From assembly GCA_020630975.1 (NCBI GenBank), contig JAHDID010000016.1, positions 1 to 54,619 of the forward strand: a DNA stretch of 54,619 bases, in the 5' to 3' direction. Below, one piece after another: positions 36,301 through 44,514 of the stretch (its first letter is position 1; each line of letters begins with the position of its first letter). The DNA is from Verrucomicrobiota bacterium (lineage in GTDB: Bacteria > Verrucomicrobiota > Verrucomicrobiia > Verrucomicrobiales > DEV007). The position numbers and the translations under genes are program-made. Under the pieces are notes generated by a model. The model ran no database searches. It saw only the letters and a list, made by a program, of their open reading frames with translations, and was not told the DNA's origin.

Positions 36301-36816
36301 TCAAGCCTGATGCTGTGGTAGCTCCGGGACATCTGGCAAAAGATCGGTACGCTGCATCAGTTCTGCGATATCGATGCCTGCCAGCTCTGGACCTGTCGCC
36401 TGATGGATAAGCGACTCCATCGGACTGATGCGATCCATCTCGCCGACAGTATTGTGCACGAGACCAGCGATGATATCGGCATCGCCCTCTGGAGTGGCGA
36501 ATAGGTTCGTCGTGCGAAACATGACTCTACCACTATCCCACTCCAGCTCGAATGCCCCCACGGTGAGCGTATGATTGACCCGCAGCACCAGCTCAGCCAG
36601 ACGATCGCGCTGCATCGGCTCGCTAGTGGTCTGTGACGACTCAGAGACTACCGAGACTGCGCCCATCTGGGCAAATACCTGCACATGCAGAGTGACACGT
36701 GTGTGATGTGCCTCAAATCCACAGGTGACGACCTCTCGCCCATCGATCTCGGAAAACGCCCACCCCTCGCGCTCGAAGGTACTTTTGACAGTAGAAAACA
36801 GTGCTGATGCAGCCAT
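36301..36816 (-). CDS. YbjN-domain protein
   Basis: The 171-residue protein matches the YbjN fold (bacterial sensory-type regulator). The pattern is an N-terminal helix and strand (VKSTFEREGWAFSEIDGREVVTCGFEAHHTRVTLHVQVF), then AVSVVSESSQTTSEPMQRDRLAELVLRVNHTLTVGAFELEWDSGRVMFRTTN, which is the typical YbjN run. YbjN-like proteins are linked to stress or motility responses, but the mechanism is uncertain. It is cytoplasmic. It belongs to the five-gene operon and lies 37 bp after the permease-like gene. Confidence 0.85.
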   Translation of the reverse strand: MAASALFSTVKSTFEREGWAFSEIDGREVVTCGFEAHHTRVTLHVQVFAQMGAVSVVSESSQTTSEPMQRDRLAELVLRVNHTLTVGAFELEWDSGRVMFRTTNLFATPEGDADIIAGLVHNTVGEMDRISPMESLIHQATGPELAGIDIAELMQRTDLLPDVPELPQHQA

Positions 36817-36853
36817 GAGAGAAAAGGAAAGTGTGGGAAGTGAAGTCTGATCG

Positions 36854-37810
36854 CTACGCCTGAGCCCACCTGCGGTTCTTCTTACCTGGGCCCGGATCGA
36901 TCAATAAGGCCAAAACCAGCAACAGCAAGGTCATGATGACCCCAGACTGCCCCAAAGATATGCCTGGCACAGCTGAGATGGCCGATACGATACCCAGCGT
37001 GATCCCCACCATGATCGGTGTGCACACGATCAGCACGATGATCAATGCCGAGGAAGGTGGATCCAGAGGATTCTCAAAAAGCCGCAGCTTGGCCCTACCT
37101 AGCTGCAGATTCAGCGCCACTACCAGAGCCACGGCTATGAGGACACTGATGACCAAAAGCCCGGTCTGCCACACTGGTGTGGTACTATCCAGACGAAAGA
37201 TACCAGGCGCAGTCGCCATCACCGTGAGGAAGCCGAACAAGCCAGACAGAGCGATGAAGAAAGCTCTGCCCACGTAGTTCTTGAAGCCTGAGGCACCGAT
37301 CACTACGGCATTCATCGCTGCATTCGCCAAGATGAGCGAACCTATCACGCCGAACTCGACACTAAAATTGCCGATATTGCCGATCAGATAGCGGACTAGC
37401 CAATAAGGTACCAGCGAGACCAGCATCAGATTGCTCAACACACTGGCCACACCCCATTTGCCTAGGACGATCTGCCAACGAGACAAATTGGAGAGCAACA
37501 GTAGCTCCACATTGCGCCCACCTGCCAGCTCTGGCCGTAGAGCGCCAAATAAAGTGAGCGGCAGTAAACCGGCAAAAACGACCCACACGATCACCATGAA
37601 TGGCGCCTCCCAACCACCTAATTTGAAAGCCTCCATCAGCAGAGCTATGATCGCCGCTACCTGCACCACGATAAATGGCCAGACGAAGAGATTCGTCCGG
37701 AGCCCCTGGCGCAGTTCTTTGACGAAAATCGGCGGCAAAGCGTCGCCAAACTCAGACAGATTCTGCCCGGCCACTACTGCGCTTTTACGATCCGCAATCC
37801 CACTAGCCAT
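36854..37810 (-). CDS. ABC-2-type permease-like membrane protein
   Basis: The 318-residue protein has about eight hydrophobic segments. Near the N terminus is PIFVKELRQGLRTNLFVWPFIVVQVAAI, the ABC-2 permease opening in which a cytoplasmic helix with KELR leads into the first TM. RNVELLLLSNLSRWQIVLGKWG is the usual coupling region for such permeases. No ATPase gene is beside it, so a partner would have to come from elsewhere. Its ATG overlaps the end of the upstream gene by 8 bp (ATGGCTAG), which implies translational coupling. It ends with a short basic tail. Confidence 0.8.
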   Translation of the reverse strand: MASGIADRKSAVVAGQNLSEFGDALPPIFVKELRQGLRTNLFVWPFIVVQVAAIIALLMEAFKLGGWEAPFMVIVWVVFAGLLPLTLFGALRPELAGGRNVELLLLSNLSRWQIVLGKWGVASVLSNLMLVSLVPYWLVRYLIGNIGNFSVEFGVIGSLILANAAMNAVVIGASGFKNYVGRAFFIALSGLFGFLTVMATAPGIFRLDSTTPVWQTGLLVISVLIAVALVVALNLQLGRAKLRLFENPLDPPSSALIIVLIVCTPIMVGITLGIVSAISAVPGISLGQSGVIMTLLLLVLALLIDPGPGKKNRRWAQA

Positions 37811-38717
37811 CGATCGGTGTCAGTAAAATACGCTGGATATCCATCACGGCTTTGCCCGCTTTGTTTCGAGGCACCACGGCCACCTTATGAGTGCCAGGCT
37901 CGGCCAATACCACCTCGCCCAGTGGTAGCTCCTTCCAGTTTTGGAAGCCACCCGTGTCTTCCACCGCGAAGCTGAGCGCCTGATCATTGACGAATATGGC
38001 CACTTCGCTCCCGCCATTGCCGCCACCGCAGCCCTGTATCACCGAAACAGCAAATTTGCCGGGTGTGGTGACGTCGAAATTCCACTCGGCCCAATCTTTC
38101 TCATCCAGCCAAAACCCTAGACAATTTTTCTTCTCCTGCGGCTCATAGCGCATCTTCTCCGAGTAAGTCGTAGCTGTCGCGGCCGACAGATCGATCGTAC
38201 CATCGATCGACTGGCCCAGCTGATCGCCCTCTGGTGCGGGGATGAACTCGATGCCCGTCACGCTGAAATCGGGCACATTCGACTGATCACCCGTCAGCAG
38301 CATCACCCGATACTCTTTGGGCTCAGGGATGTAGACAGTCCCTAGGATCATGGTCGCCTCGCGGTCGCGCCCCGTCCGTGGTGCGTAGCTTTTCACCGGA
38401 GCGAGGTCCCCCACCTTGATCTGCACACCGAGCTTGGTGCGATTCGACCGGTAGCGTAGGCCGACATAGTAGTTGCCCCAGCGTGTGGGATTGGCTGTCC
38501 AATGCCAATTCGCGAAGTGATCCCCGGGCACATAGGTGCCGTCTGCTGCATCCAGGATAAAGCGCCCCCGCTCTCGGTCAACCGGCTCAGGATAATCCGC
38601 CGGAGCTACGAGGCCGCCTACTTCACCAAACGGATCATCCGGTATTGTAGAGTCCTCCGCTTTAGCGCTGAAAACACTCAGACCACCGAAGAGTAGAATC
38701 GAAAATAGCAAACGCAT
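37803..38717 (-). CDS. Secreted protein with a PVC sulfatase-associated carbohydrate-binding-like module
   Basis: The 304-residue protein has a signal peptide (about 1-20) and two beta-sandwich halves. The second half (about 190-304) reads NCLGFWLDEKDWAEWNFDVTTPGKFAVSVIQGCGGGNGGSEVAIFV and ends in GKAVMDIQRILLTP. This is the galactose-binding-like module often attached to the C terminus of sulfatases in PVC bacteria. The same pattern occurs in the sulfatase of this window (W-x-x-x-V, G-K-x-x-V, G-K-T-V-M-D-F-R). Binding of sugar or a cell-surface ligand is inferred. It is the first gene of the 35599-38717 operon; a two-unit 21-bp element lies 64 bp upstream. Confidence 0.8.
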   Translation of the reverse strand: MRLLFSILLFGGLSVFSAKAEDSTIPDDPFGEVGGLVAPADYPEPVDRERGRFILDAADGTYVPGDHFANWHWTANPTRWGNYYVGLRYRSNRTKLGVQIKVGDLAPVKSYAPRTGRDREATMILGTVYIPEPKEYRVMLLTGDQSNVPDFSVTGIEFIPAPEGDQLGQSIDGTIDLSAATATTYSEKMRYEPQEKKNCLGFWLDEKDWAEWNFDVTTPGKFAVSVIQGCGGGNGGSEVAIFVNDQALSFAVEDTGGFQNWKELPLGEVVLAEPGTHKVAVVPRNKAGKAVMDIQRILLTPIDG

Positions 38718-38780
38718 GGCATTAGACTATAGGAGCGCTCCAGCTGACGCAAGACCATTACTCCGCCTTCTTTCGGCCTA

Positions 38781-38822
38781 ATTTCAATAGGGTACAGTCT
38801 GGACTCAATAGGGTACAATGTG
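38781..38822. repeat. 21-bp tandem element, two units
   Basis: Two 21-bp units share the core TTCAATAGGGTACA (TCAATAGGGTACA in the second); the GGG sits at 38790 and 38811. It lies between the divergent genes at 38717 and 38868, next to an apparent but false ATG at 38820. Confidence 0.85.
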
Positions 38823-38867
38823 ACTGAAGGATTGCCACAGCTCGCGAAAATCGCTATTCTACCCAAC

Positions 38868-39227
38868 ATGAGCGACTCGAAATGCACACTCCACTCCGAT
38901 CATGACCATCAGCACGGCGCAGGCTGTGGACATACCGCGATCCGCCACGGCGATCATATCGACTACCTGCACGATGGGCATCTGCATCACCAGTGCGAAG
39001 ATGGATCGGTCGAAGAGCACAACCTAGCAGTGTCTGAAACCAATCCTGAAGGCTGCCACCCCACCGAGCATGTAGGCCACGACGATGGCCACGTACATGG
39101 GCCTGACTGTGGCCACGAGGCAGTGCCCCATGGCGACCATATCTGCTACATCGTAGATGGCCGCCTACACCACCCACATGGTGATCACTGCGATGATCAC
39201 GGCCCAGTCGAGCTGGTGGCGAGCTAG
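38868..39227 (+). CDS. Histidine-rich metal-binding-like small protein
   Basis: The 119-residue protein consists mostly of His, Asp, Gly and Cys. It has two related ~40-residue halves: HDHQHGAGCGHTAIRHGDHI-DYLHDGHLHH and DGHVHGPDCGHEAVPHGDHI-CYIVDGRLHHPHGDH. Repeated HxHGxxCGH and HGDH motifs strongly suggest transition-metal binding, probably zinc or nickel, as storage or chaperone. There is no signal peptide. The ATG at 38868 (MSDSKC) is preferred; an upstream ATG at 38820 lies inside the 21-bp element. The gene ends 9 bp from the stop of the convergent dehydrogenase gene. No metal-transport gene or Zur site is recognised. Confidence 0.88.
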   Translation: MSDSKCTLHSDHDHQHGAGCGHTAIRHGDHIDYLHDGHLHHQCEDGSVEEHNLAVSETNPEGCHPTEHVGHDDGHVHGPDCGHEAVPHGDHICYIVDGRLHHPHGDHCDDHGPVELVAS

Positions 39228-39236
39228 ACTCGCACC

Positions 39237-42200
39237 CTACTTCGAGTCTGCCACGCTCCCTAAAGCCTTCAGCTCCTCATCAGTCCACGGCGTCTTGCGA
39301 TCAGCGTGTTTCTGCTTGAGCGCCTTTACTTCGTCGTGCGATACCGAGCTAGCACGATCGCCATGCACATAGCGGAGGTAGGTGATCAGCTCCGATAGAC
39401 GATCCTCGCGAGTGATCCCCAGAGCATGCGCTGGAGCCATGTAGCCTGCGGCATAGGCCTGACCATCGATAGGCCCGCTGAGACCGTGGAGAAATACCGC
39501 CACTAGCTGCTCGGCATCGCCACGTACCCGCTGCGAGTCGAGCAGCGATGGAGCGAGCATCATCTCAGTACCAGGCACCTGCATACCACTGCCGTCTGCT
39601 CCATGACAGGAGGTACAGTTGGCAAAATACTGGGTCTCACCACTGGTGATCCGACGGCGCTCAGCGTCGGGCATATCGTCGGGGTATTTGATACCGCGGT
39701 CCCAATTTCCTAGGAAGTTTTTCCAAACGGCATTAGTGCCTGCATCGAACGCCTTGCCGGCGTTCACCTCTTTCACCAGCGGCAGATCTTTCATCCCCCA
39801 CAGCGAGAGTGTGGTCGCCAGCTGTACACCGGGCGACTGCGGGTGCTTACGCGCCAGCTGTTGGATGACCTCGGCCGCATCGGGGTGATCGCGCACTATG
39901 CCTAGAGATAGGATGAGTTGTTTGGCCACTTTGTCATCGCGATCCTGGGCTAGCGGACGAGCGACTGCGTCGAAGGCCTCGGCCTCGCCCAGCAGTGGCT
40001 CGGCGATCTGCACGGCGGCGCGACGGATGTGAGCCTCGCGGTCTAGAGCCATGTGCCCGAGTAGGGCGACATCGGCCCGGCCCATGCCCTCCAATGTCCA
40101 CAGCGCGTGGAATCGCGTGCGAGCACTATCGGAGAAACGAGCCAATGCCCGCAGGTGCGGCTCCACCGAGTCGCGATCGTCGCGCAGGATGATCTCGCGC
40201 TGCGCCGTGTCGCGCCACCAGCCACTGGCGTGCCCGAGGTGTCTCAGCAGAGCCACCGTCGACTCGCTACTCATCTGCGGGAGCGCCGCCCCTGAGCGTG
40301 GCTGAAACCCAGTGTGGCGGATGCGCCAGATACGACCATGCTGGATGTTTTTGTCCAATCCCGCCTGCACGATATTCTTCCGCGCATCAGGATTCAGCCA
40401 CGGCGCATCCTGGATGATGCCGCGATACATATCATTCACATACAGGCAGCCATCGGGCCCCTCAGCGGTGTTGATGAAGCGGCAATTGATATCGGAGCTG
40501 CGCAGAAACTCCTGCCCCGTCTCCTCCATACGCGTGAGCTTGACCATGCCACCGTCTCGTGAGAGGCGAGCCCGGCGTACCACGTGGATCGTCGGATCGC
40601 AAATGTAGTAGGTGCCACGGTGATCGGAGGGAAATTTGTCCGCTCGGTAGATGCTCTGGCCACAGGCCGAGGTGAAGCCTCGCACCTCGCTGGCACTGCC
40701 GCCACGGTCATTTAGCAGACAGCTGCTGTAGGCCGACATGAAGGTCGGGTCGTAGGATTTGGGCAAGACTACCGGGATACTCGGCACGTCTTTAGCGAAG
40801 CGGCGCGGGATATCCCAGTAGCGCGGGTGGATATCGGACTGCAGCACCGGGTCGCTATTGGTGCTCCAGTAGAGATTGCCATAGTCGTCGTGAGTCAGCC
40901 CCCATTGGGTCCAGTGACTGGGCTGTTTTTCCACCTGCCAGTCGCCATCGGTGTAGCGGTAGCGCTCCATGTTGTAGGTCACGTAGAGGTGGTTATCGAT
41001 ATTCCACTGCAGGCCAGAGTCCTGGTGCTCCACGGATTTCTCCGGACCATTGCGACCTACGGGGCCACGGTCGTAGAGCATCTTGGTCTCGTCGGCCACG
41101 CCGTCGCCATCGGTGTCGCGGTAGGCGACCACGGTCATCGTGTCGGACTCGCGGATGGCGATCCAGCCATCGGCCAGCGGCTGGATGGCACGCGGGTTAT
41201 TCATATTATCGACGAAAGTGGTCACCTGATCGGCGCGACCATCGCCATCGGTATCGACTAGGCGCTTCACTCGGCCATTGTGTAGTGTCTTGGTAGCAGT
41301 GCCCTCCACATCCTGCATGTAGCCACGCATCTCGGCCACGTACATCGCGCCATCGCTATCCCACACCATCAGCACCGGCTCCTGCACCTGAGGCTCGGCA
41401 GCGAATAACTCGGCGACATAGCCCGGAGCGATCTCGAATGTGGTCAACTGCTCCTCGGGCGTGAGCAAGCAGTAAGGATTTTCCGCCTTCTTTTTCTCCA
41501 TCGAGAGCTGGGCAGCGGATTTTTCCTCGCTCGCGGCAATCCAGCTCAGCTCATGGGCAGCGATGGTGCTCACCTCGTCGGCACTGGGGAATCCCTCGGG
41601 CACTGGTAGTCTCACCGCACCGGTAGCAGCATACTCGCAGGAGCGGGCAAAGATGGTCTGAAAGCCGACACACTTTAGCGATGCGACGCGCCCAGCCTCG
41701 ATATCGCCCGCCCACATGTGGCCCATGCTGGTCACGATGGCGCGCCCCTGCCCGTAGGCCACCTCCCAGGTGATCGGCTCGTGCAGGCCGGAGCCACGCT
41801 GGGCGGGATCGGCGTAGGCGCTACTCAGCACCGTCAGATTTTTCGCCGGGCCGCGCATGTTGTGATACAGCTCGTCGCTGCCATGCATCCACAGCTCGGG
41901 CACACCAGCCATGATAGGGTGGTCTTTTGCCCTTACGGCTACTTGGAAGGCATGCTTCGAGCCATGACCGGAGTTGCCTTTGCCCGGCAGCTCGGCATCC
42001 ACCCCTGTATAGATCTCGCCAGTATCGGGATTCACCTTCAGCGCGCGCCCGATCGGCGCCGGACGCCAGCCCAGACCGATCAGCTCATTGAAGTCGGGCC
42101 AATTGCGAAAGGCATTATTCGAGCCATGCACCAGCACAGTCCCTCCGCCCTGCCGGACGAAATCGATGTAGCCCTGCGCCATCTCTGCAGGCCACGAGTC

Positions 42201-42566
42201 GCCATTGTAGTTGAGCACCACCACATCGGCTTGGGAGAAATCCGGCGCCCACTGCTGCCAGCGCTCGGCCAACTCAGCGCTAGCCGCTTTTTCCGATTCT
42301 TTGAAGAGCGCCTTTGCCTCCGCTAGAGCCGCCTCATCCTCAGGCCGCTGGACACGGCGCGGAGCGGCGGGAAAGTGCAGCTGCGGCGCGGTCGATACCG
42401 ATACCTCGAAGCGCCCTGTGGCCTCCAGCGTCGCACGTAGAAAGTCGGAGGTAGACCGCCAGTCGTGATTGTTCCGCCCATCGATGATCAGTGCGCGTAG
42501 CGGAGCATCGGCAGCGTGAAGCGCTGTAGTGAGGGAAATTAAGAGAAAGGCAAACAGTCGTCTCAT
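39237..42566 (-). CDS. ThuA / PVC-type membrane-bound dehydrogenase / HEAT / cytochrome c fusion
   Basis: The 1109-residue protein has a signal peptide (MRRLFAFLLISLTTALHA). It then carries: a ThuA-like trehalose-utilisation domain (ALIIDGRNNHDW, residues about 25-250); a PVC-type dehydrogenase beta-propeller (GYVAELFAAEPQVQEPVLMVWDSDGAMYVAEMRGYMQD and LVDTDGDGRADQVTTFVDNMNNP); a HEAT-like helical stretch (ALWTLEGMGRADVALLGHMALDREAHIRRAA); and a C-terminal cytochrome c domain with heme site CTSCH and distal-ligand candidate Met in GYMAP. It probably oxidises sugars or alcohols in the periplasm. A start at 42644 is rejected because it lies in a REP hairpin. Confidence 0.93.
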   Translation of the reverse strand: MRRLFAFLLISLTTALHAADAPLRALIIDGRNNHDWRSTSDFLRATLEATGRFEVSVSTAPQLHFPAAPRRVQRPEDEAALAEAKALFKESEKAASAELAERWQQWAPDFSQADVVVLNYNGDSWPAEMAQGYIDFVRQGGGTVLVHGSNNAFRNWPDFNELIGLGWRPAPIGRALKVNPDTGEIYTGVDAELPGKGNSGHGSKHAFQVAVRAKDHPIMAGVPELWMHGSDELYHNMRGPAKNLTVLSSAYADPAQRGSGLHEPITWEVAYGQGRAIVTSMGHMWAGDIEAGRVASLKCVGFQTIFARSCEYAATGAVRLPVPEGFPSADEVSTIAAHELSWIAASEEKSAAQLSMEKKKAENPYCLLTPEEQLTTFEIAPGYVAELFAAEPQVQEPVLMVWDSDGAMYVAEMRGYMQDVEGTATKTLHNGRVKRLVDTDGDGRADQVTTFVDNMNNPRAIQPLADGWIAIRESDTMTVVAYRDTDGDGVADETKMLYDRGPVGRNGPEKSVEHQDSGLQWNIDNHLYVTYNMERYRYTDGDWQVEKQPSHWTQWGLTHDDYGNLYWSTNSDPVLQSDIHPRYWDIPRRFAKDVPSIPVVLPKSYDPTFMSAYSSCLLNDRGGSASEVRGFTSACGQSIYRADKFPSDHRGTYYICDPTIHVVRRARLSRDGGMVKLTRMEETGQEFLRSSDINCRFINTAEGPDGCLYVNDMYRGIIQDAPWLNPDARKNIVQAGLDKNIQHGRIWRIRHTGFQPRSGAALPQMSSESTVALLRHLGHASGWWRDTAQREIILRDDRDSVEPHLRALARFSDSARTRFHALWTLEGMGRADVALLGHMALDREAHIRRAAVQIAEPLLGEAEAFDAVARPLAQDRDDKVAKQLILSLGIVRDHPDAAEVIQQLARKHPQSPGVQLATTLSLWGMKDLPLVKEVNAGKAFDAGTNAVWKNFLGNWDRGIKYPDDMPDAERRRITSGETQYFANCTSCHGADGSGMQVPGTEMMLAPSLLDSQRVRGDAEQLVAVFLHGLSGPIDGQAYAAGYMAPAHALGITREDRLSELITYLRYVHGDRASSVSHDEVKALKQKHADRKTPWTDEELKALGSVADSK

Positions 42567-42638
42567 ACTTTTAGCAAGGTATGAAACAAGCTGGCGTTTG
42601 CTTAGGTACCGATGTGCGGGAGTATTCGAGGTAGAGCT

Positions 42639-42662
42639 CGGCATTTTTAGAAATGCCGCTAC
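42639..42662 (-). repeat. Single REP-type hairpin with GTAG tetranucleotide
   Basis: Read on the minus strand: GTAG, stem CGGCATTT, loop CTAA, stem AAATGCCG. The 8-bp stem is perfect. The GTAG (42659-42662) provides the TAG stop of the 86-residue gene. It has the same layout as the hairpins in the terminal array at 54445. Confidence 0.8.
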
Positions 42663-42919
42663 TCCTCTTCCTGTGCTACCCGCTTGCCGTGATTGTACCG
42701 GCAGTCGGCGATAGCATCTAGCATCACTTTAGCTTCGGCACGGAGATCCGCATCGAGACTGGTGATGGCTTTATTGTAGCGCTTGTACAACTTTGCCAAA
42801 CGCTCTGAGATCTCGGTATCGCTCATCGCGCTGGGGACGATCCCGCAGATTTCTTCAGGGCTTCTTTCGACCGACTCCGGCTGCTTTGTTTTGAAAAGGG
42901 CTCGAAACAGTTTCTTCAT
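42659..42919 (-). CDS. Small protein of unknown function downstream of Hsp70
   Basis: The 86-residue charged helical protein contains PEEICGIVPSAMSDTEISERLAKLYKRYNKAITSLDADLRAEAKVMLDAIADCRYNHGK. It has no signal peptide and no family that I recognise. It starts 27 bp after the Hsp70 gene, so a co-chaperone or cofactor role can be proposed but not shown. Its TAG stop lies in the GTAG of a REP hairpin; the C-terminal residues (AQEEE) just precede the element. Confidence 0.65.
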   Translation of the reverse strand: MKKLFRALFKTKQPESVERSPEEICGIVPSAMSDTEISERLAKLYKRYNKAITSLDADLRAEAKVMLDAIADCRYNHGKRVAQEEE

Positions 42920-42946
42920 GGTGGGTGGATGTAATGAAAGGGATTA

Positions 42947-44455
42947 CTAGGCCACTCGGACTTTTTTCAGGTAGGCAGATTTTCTCTCGACATCGGCATC
43001 CGTCAAAACACCTCGACCTTGGTATTCGATATCGATCTTATAACTCAAACCAGACTCCGCATCGTAGATCTCTGCCTGCACCCGTTGGTTTTCATCGTAA
43101 CTATAGGTCACTGTGACTTCACAGCCAGCGGCTCGACCTTCGGGCACCTCCAAGACGATCGTGCCCACGATATCGACATACCGCGGGTCTTTATCCTCGC
43201 CCTGAGTGATCTCTACCTCGATGTATTTTTCATTCTCCTCAGATGTCACGTAGGTCTGCGACATCGAGCACGGGATAGGTGTATTCTTCGGAATGACGAT
43301 CGAGTTTTGTACCTTCACCTCGCCGGTCACGGCATCTTCGATCAGAGCCAATGTACCGTAGCTATGGTTACATACCTCAGAGACTTGTAGAGACTGATGC
43401 GCATACAGGGCAGCCCCAAGTGCAACACACTCATCCACATTACCACAGGACACCGGCTTTTTGCCAAACTGCTCTGTGAGCGTCTCGACTACCATCGGTA
43501 TCCTAGTGCTACCACCGACCAGTAGTACATCATCGATATCGTCCACCGTCGCACCGATAGCCTTCAGTGCCTGCTCGACTAGCATGATCGTCCGAGTGAT
43601 CAGGCGACGTGTCGCAGCTTCGAAATCTTCGCGTGTGATCTCGATATCGGCTATACCATTCTTCTTGGTTCCGACCGACTCCGTCACGCGGTTTAGCTTC
43701 GACAAGACTTTCTTGGTCTCCTCAGATAGCACCAGCATATTTCGCTCGTGGTACTCGCTAAATTGTAAATTCCTACCCTTTTGCTCACGGTAGGCTTTCA
43801 TCAAAAGATCAGTGATCGTAGCATCGAAGTCGAAACCACCGAGATGGGTCGCACCCTCTGATAACAGGATATCGATCCGATCATCGACGATCTCCATGAC
43901 GGTGATATCCAGCGTACCACCACCCAGATCATATACCATGACTCTGCCCTGGATACCTTGGGTATGAGCATAATACAGAGCAGCAGCAGTCGGCTCGTTG
44001 ACTAGGCGTACTGCATTCAGCCCAGCCATCTTGGCAGCTGCCTCGGTCGCACTTCTTGCTAGTTCGTTGAAGTTCGCCGGCACAGCGATCACCACATCCT
44101 CGATATCACCTATCAGTCGCGAGCAATCTTTCTTGAGTTTGGCTAGGATGAGGGCCGAGATCTCGGCCGGGGTCCACTCCTCGCCAGCGATCTCGACGGT
44201 GTAGTCGGGATCGTCCATGTGCCGCTTGATGTAGTGCACCGTATTCGCCGGATCACCCGCCGTCTTGGCCGCAGATCCGACCAACTTCACATCTTCGTGT
44301 TCATCAAAGAAAACGATAGATGGCGTCAGGCGCTCCCCATCGGCATTGGGAACGATCTCTGGCAAACCATTCTCACGAACGATCGCCAATGCCGAGGAAC
44401 TTGTGCCCAGATCGATGCCGACATAATCGGCGGTGATCTTTGTTCTTTTATCCAT
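42947..44455 (-). CDS. Hsp70-family chaperone, short form without lid
   Basis: The 502-residue protein has the full nucleotide-binding domain: DYVGIDLGTSSSALAIV (phosphate 1), VYDLGGGTLDITV (phosphate 2), VNEPTAAALYYA and LLVGGSTRIPMV (adenosine). A beta-type substrate-binding domain follows (about 375-490; VKVQNSIVIPKNTPIPCSMSQTYVTS). The C-terminal helical lid is missing: DnaK is about 638 residues. This is like the short HscC/YegD-like or 'Hsp70 family' proteins of PVC genomes. It follows the Amt gene by 59 bp and precedes the 86-residue gene by 27 bp. No DnaJ or GrpE gene is present. Confidence 0.93.
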   Translation of the reverse strand: MDKRTKITADYVGIDLGTSSSALAIVRENGLPEIVPNADGERLTPSIVFFDEHEDVKLVGSAAKTAGDPANTVHYIKRHMDDPDYTVEIAGEEWTPAEISALILAKLKKDCSRLIGDIEDVVIAVPANFNELARSATEAAAKMAGLNAVRLVNEPTAAALYYAHTQGIQGRVMVYDLGGGTLDITVMEIVDDRIDILLSEGATHLGGFDFDATITDLLMKAYREQKGRNLQFSEYHERNMLVLSEETKKVLSKLNRVTESVGTKKNGIADIEITREDFEAATRRLITRTIMLVEQALKAIGATVDDIDDVLLVGGSTRIPMVVETLTEQFGKKPVSCGNVDECVALGAALYAHQSLQVSEVCNHSYGTLALIEDAVTGEVKVQNSIVIPKNTPIPCSMSQTYVTSEENEKYIEVEITQGEDKDPRYVDIVGTIVLEVPEGRAAGCEVTVTYSYDENQRVQAEIYDAESGLSYKIDIEYQGRGVLTDADVERKSAYLKKVRVA

Positions 44456-44514
44456 CTATTATACGAAGCGGCTAGGAAGAAGAAGGAAGAGTGAAGAATT
44501 GAGAGGATACCACC

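Noticed and set aside
38820-38867. ATG upstream of the His-rich gene.
   Set aside because: It lies inside the 21-bp element, and the added residues show no protein-like conservation. The ATG at 38868 begins the His-rich part cleanly.
42567-42644. N-terminal extension of the ThuA fusion.
   Set aside because: It begins in the REP hairpin, and the signal peptide starts at the ATG at 42566.
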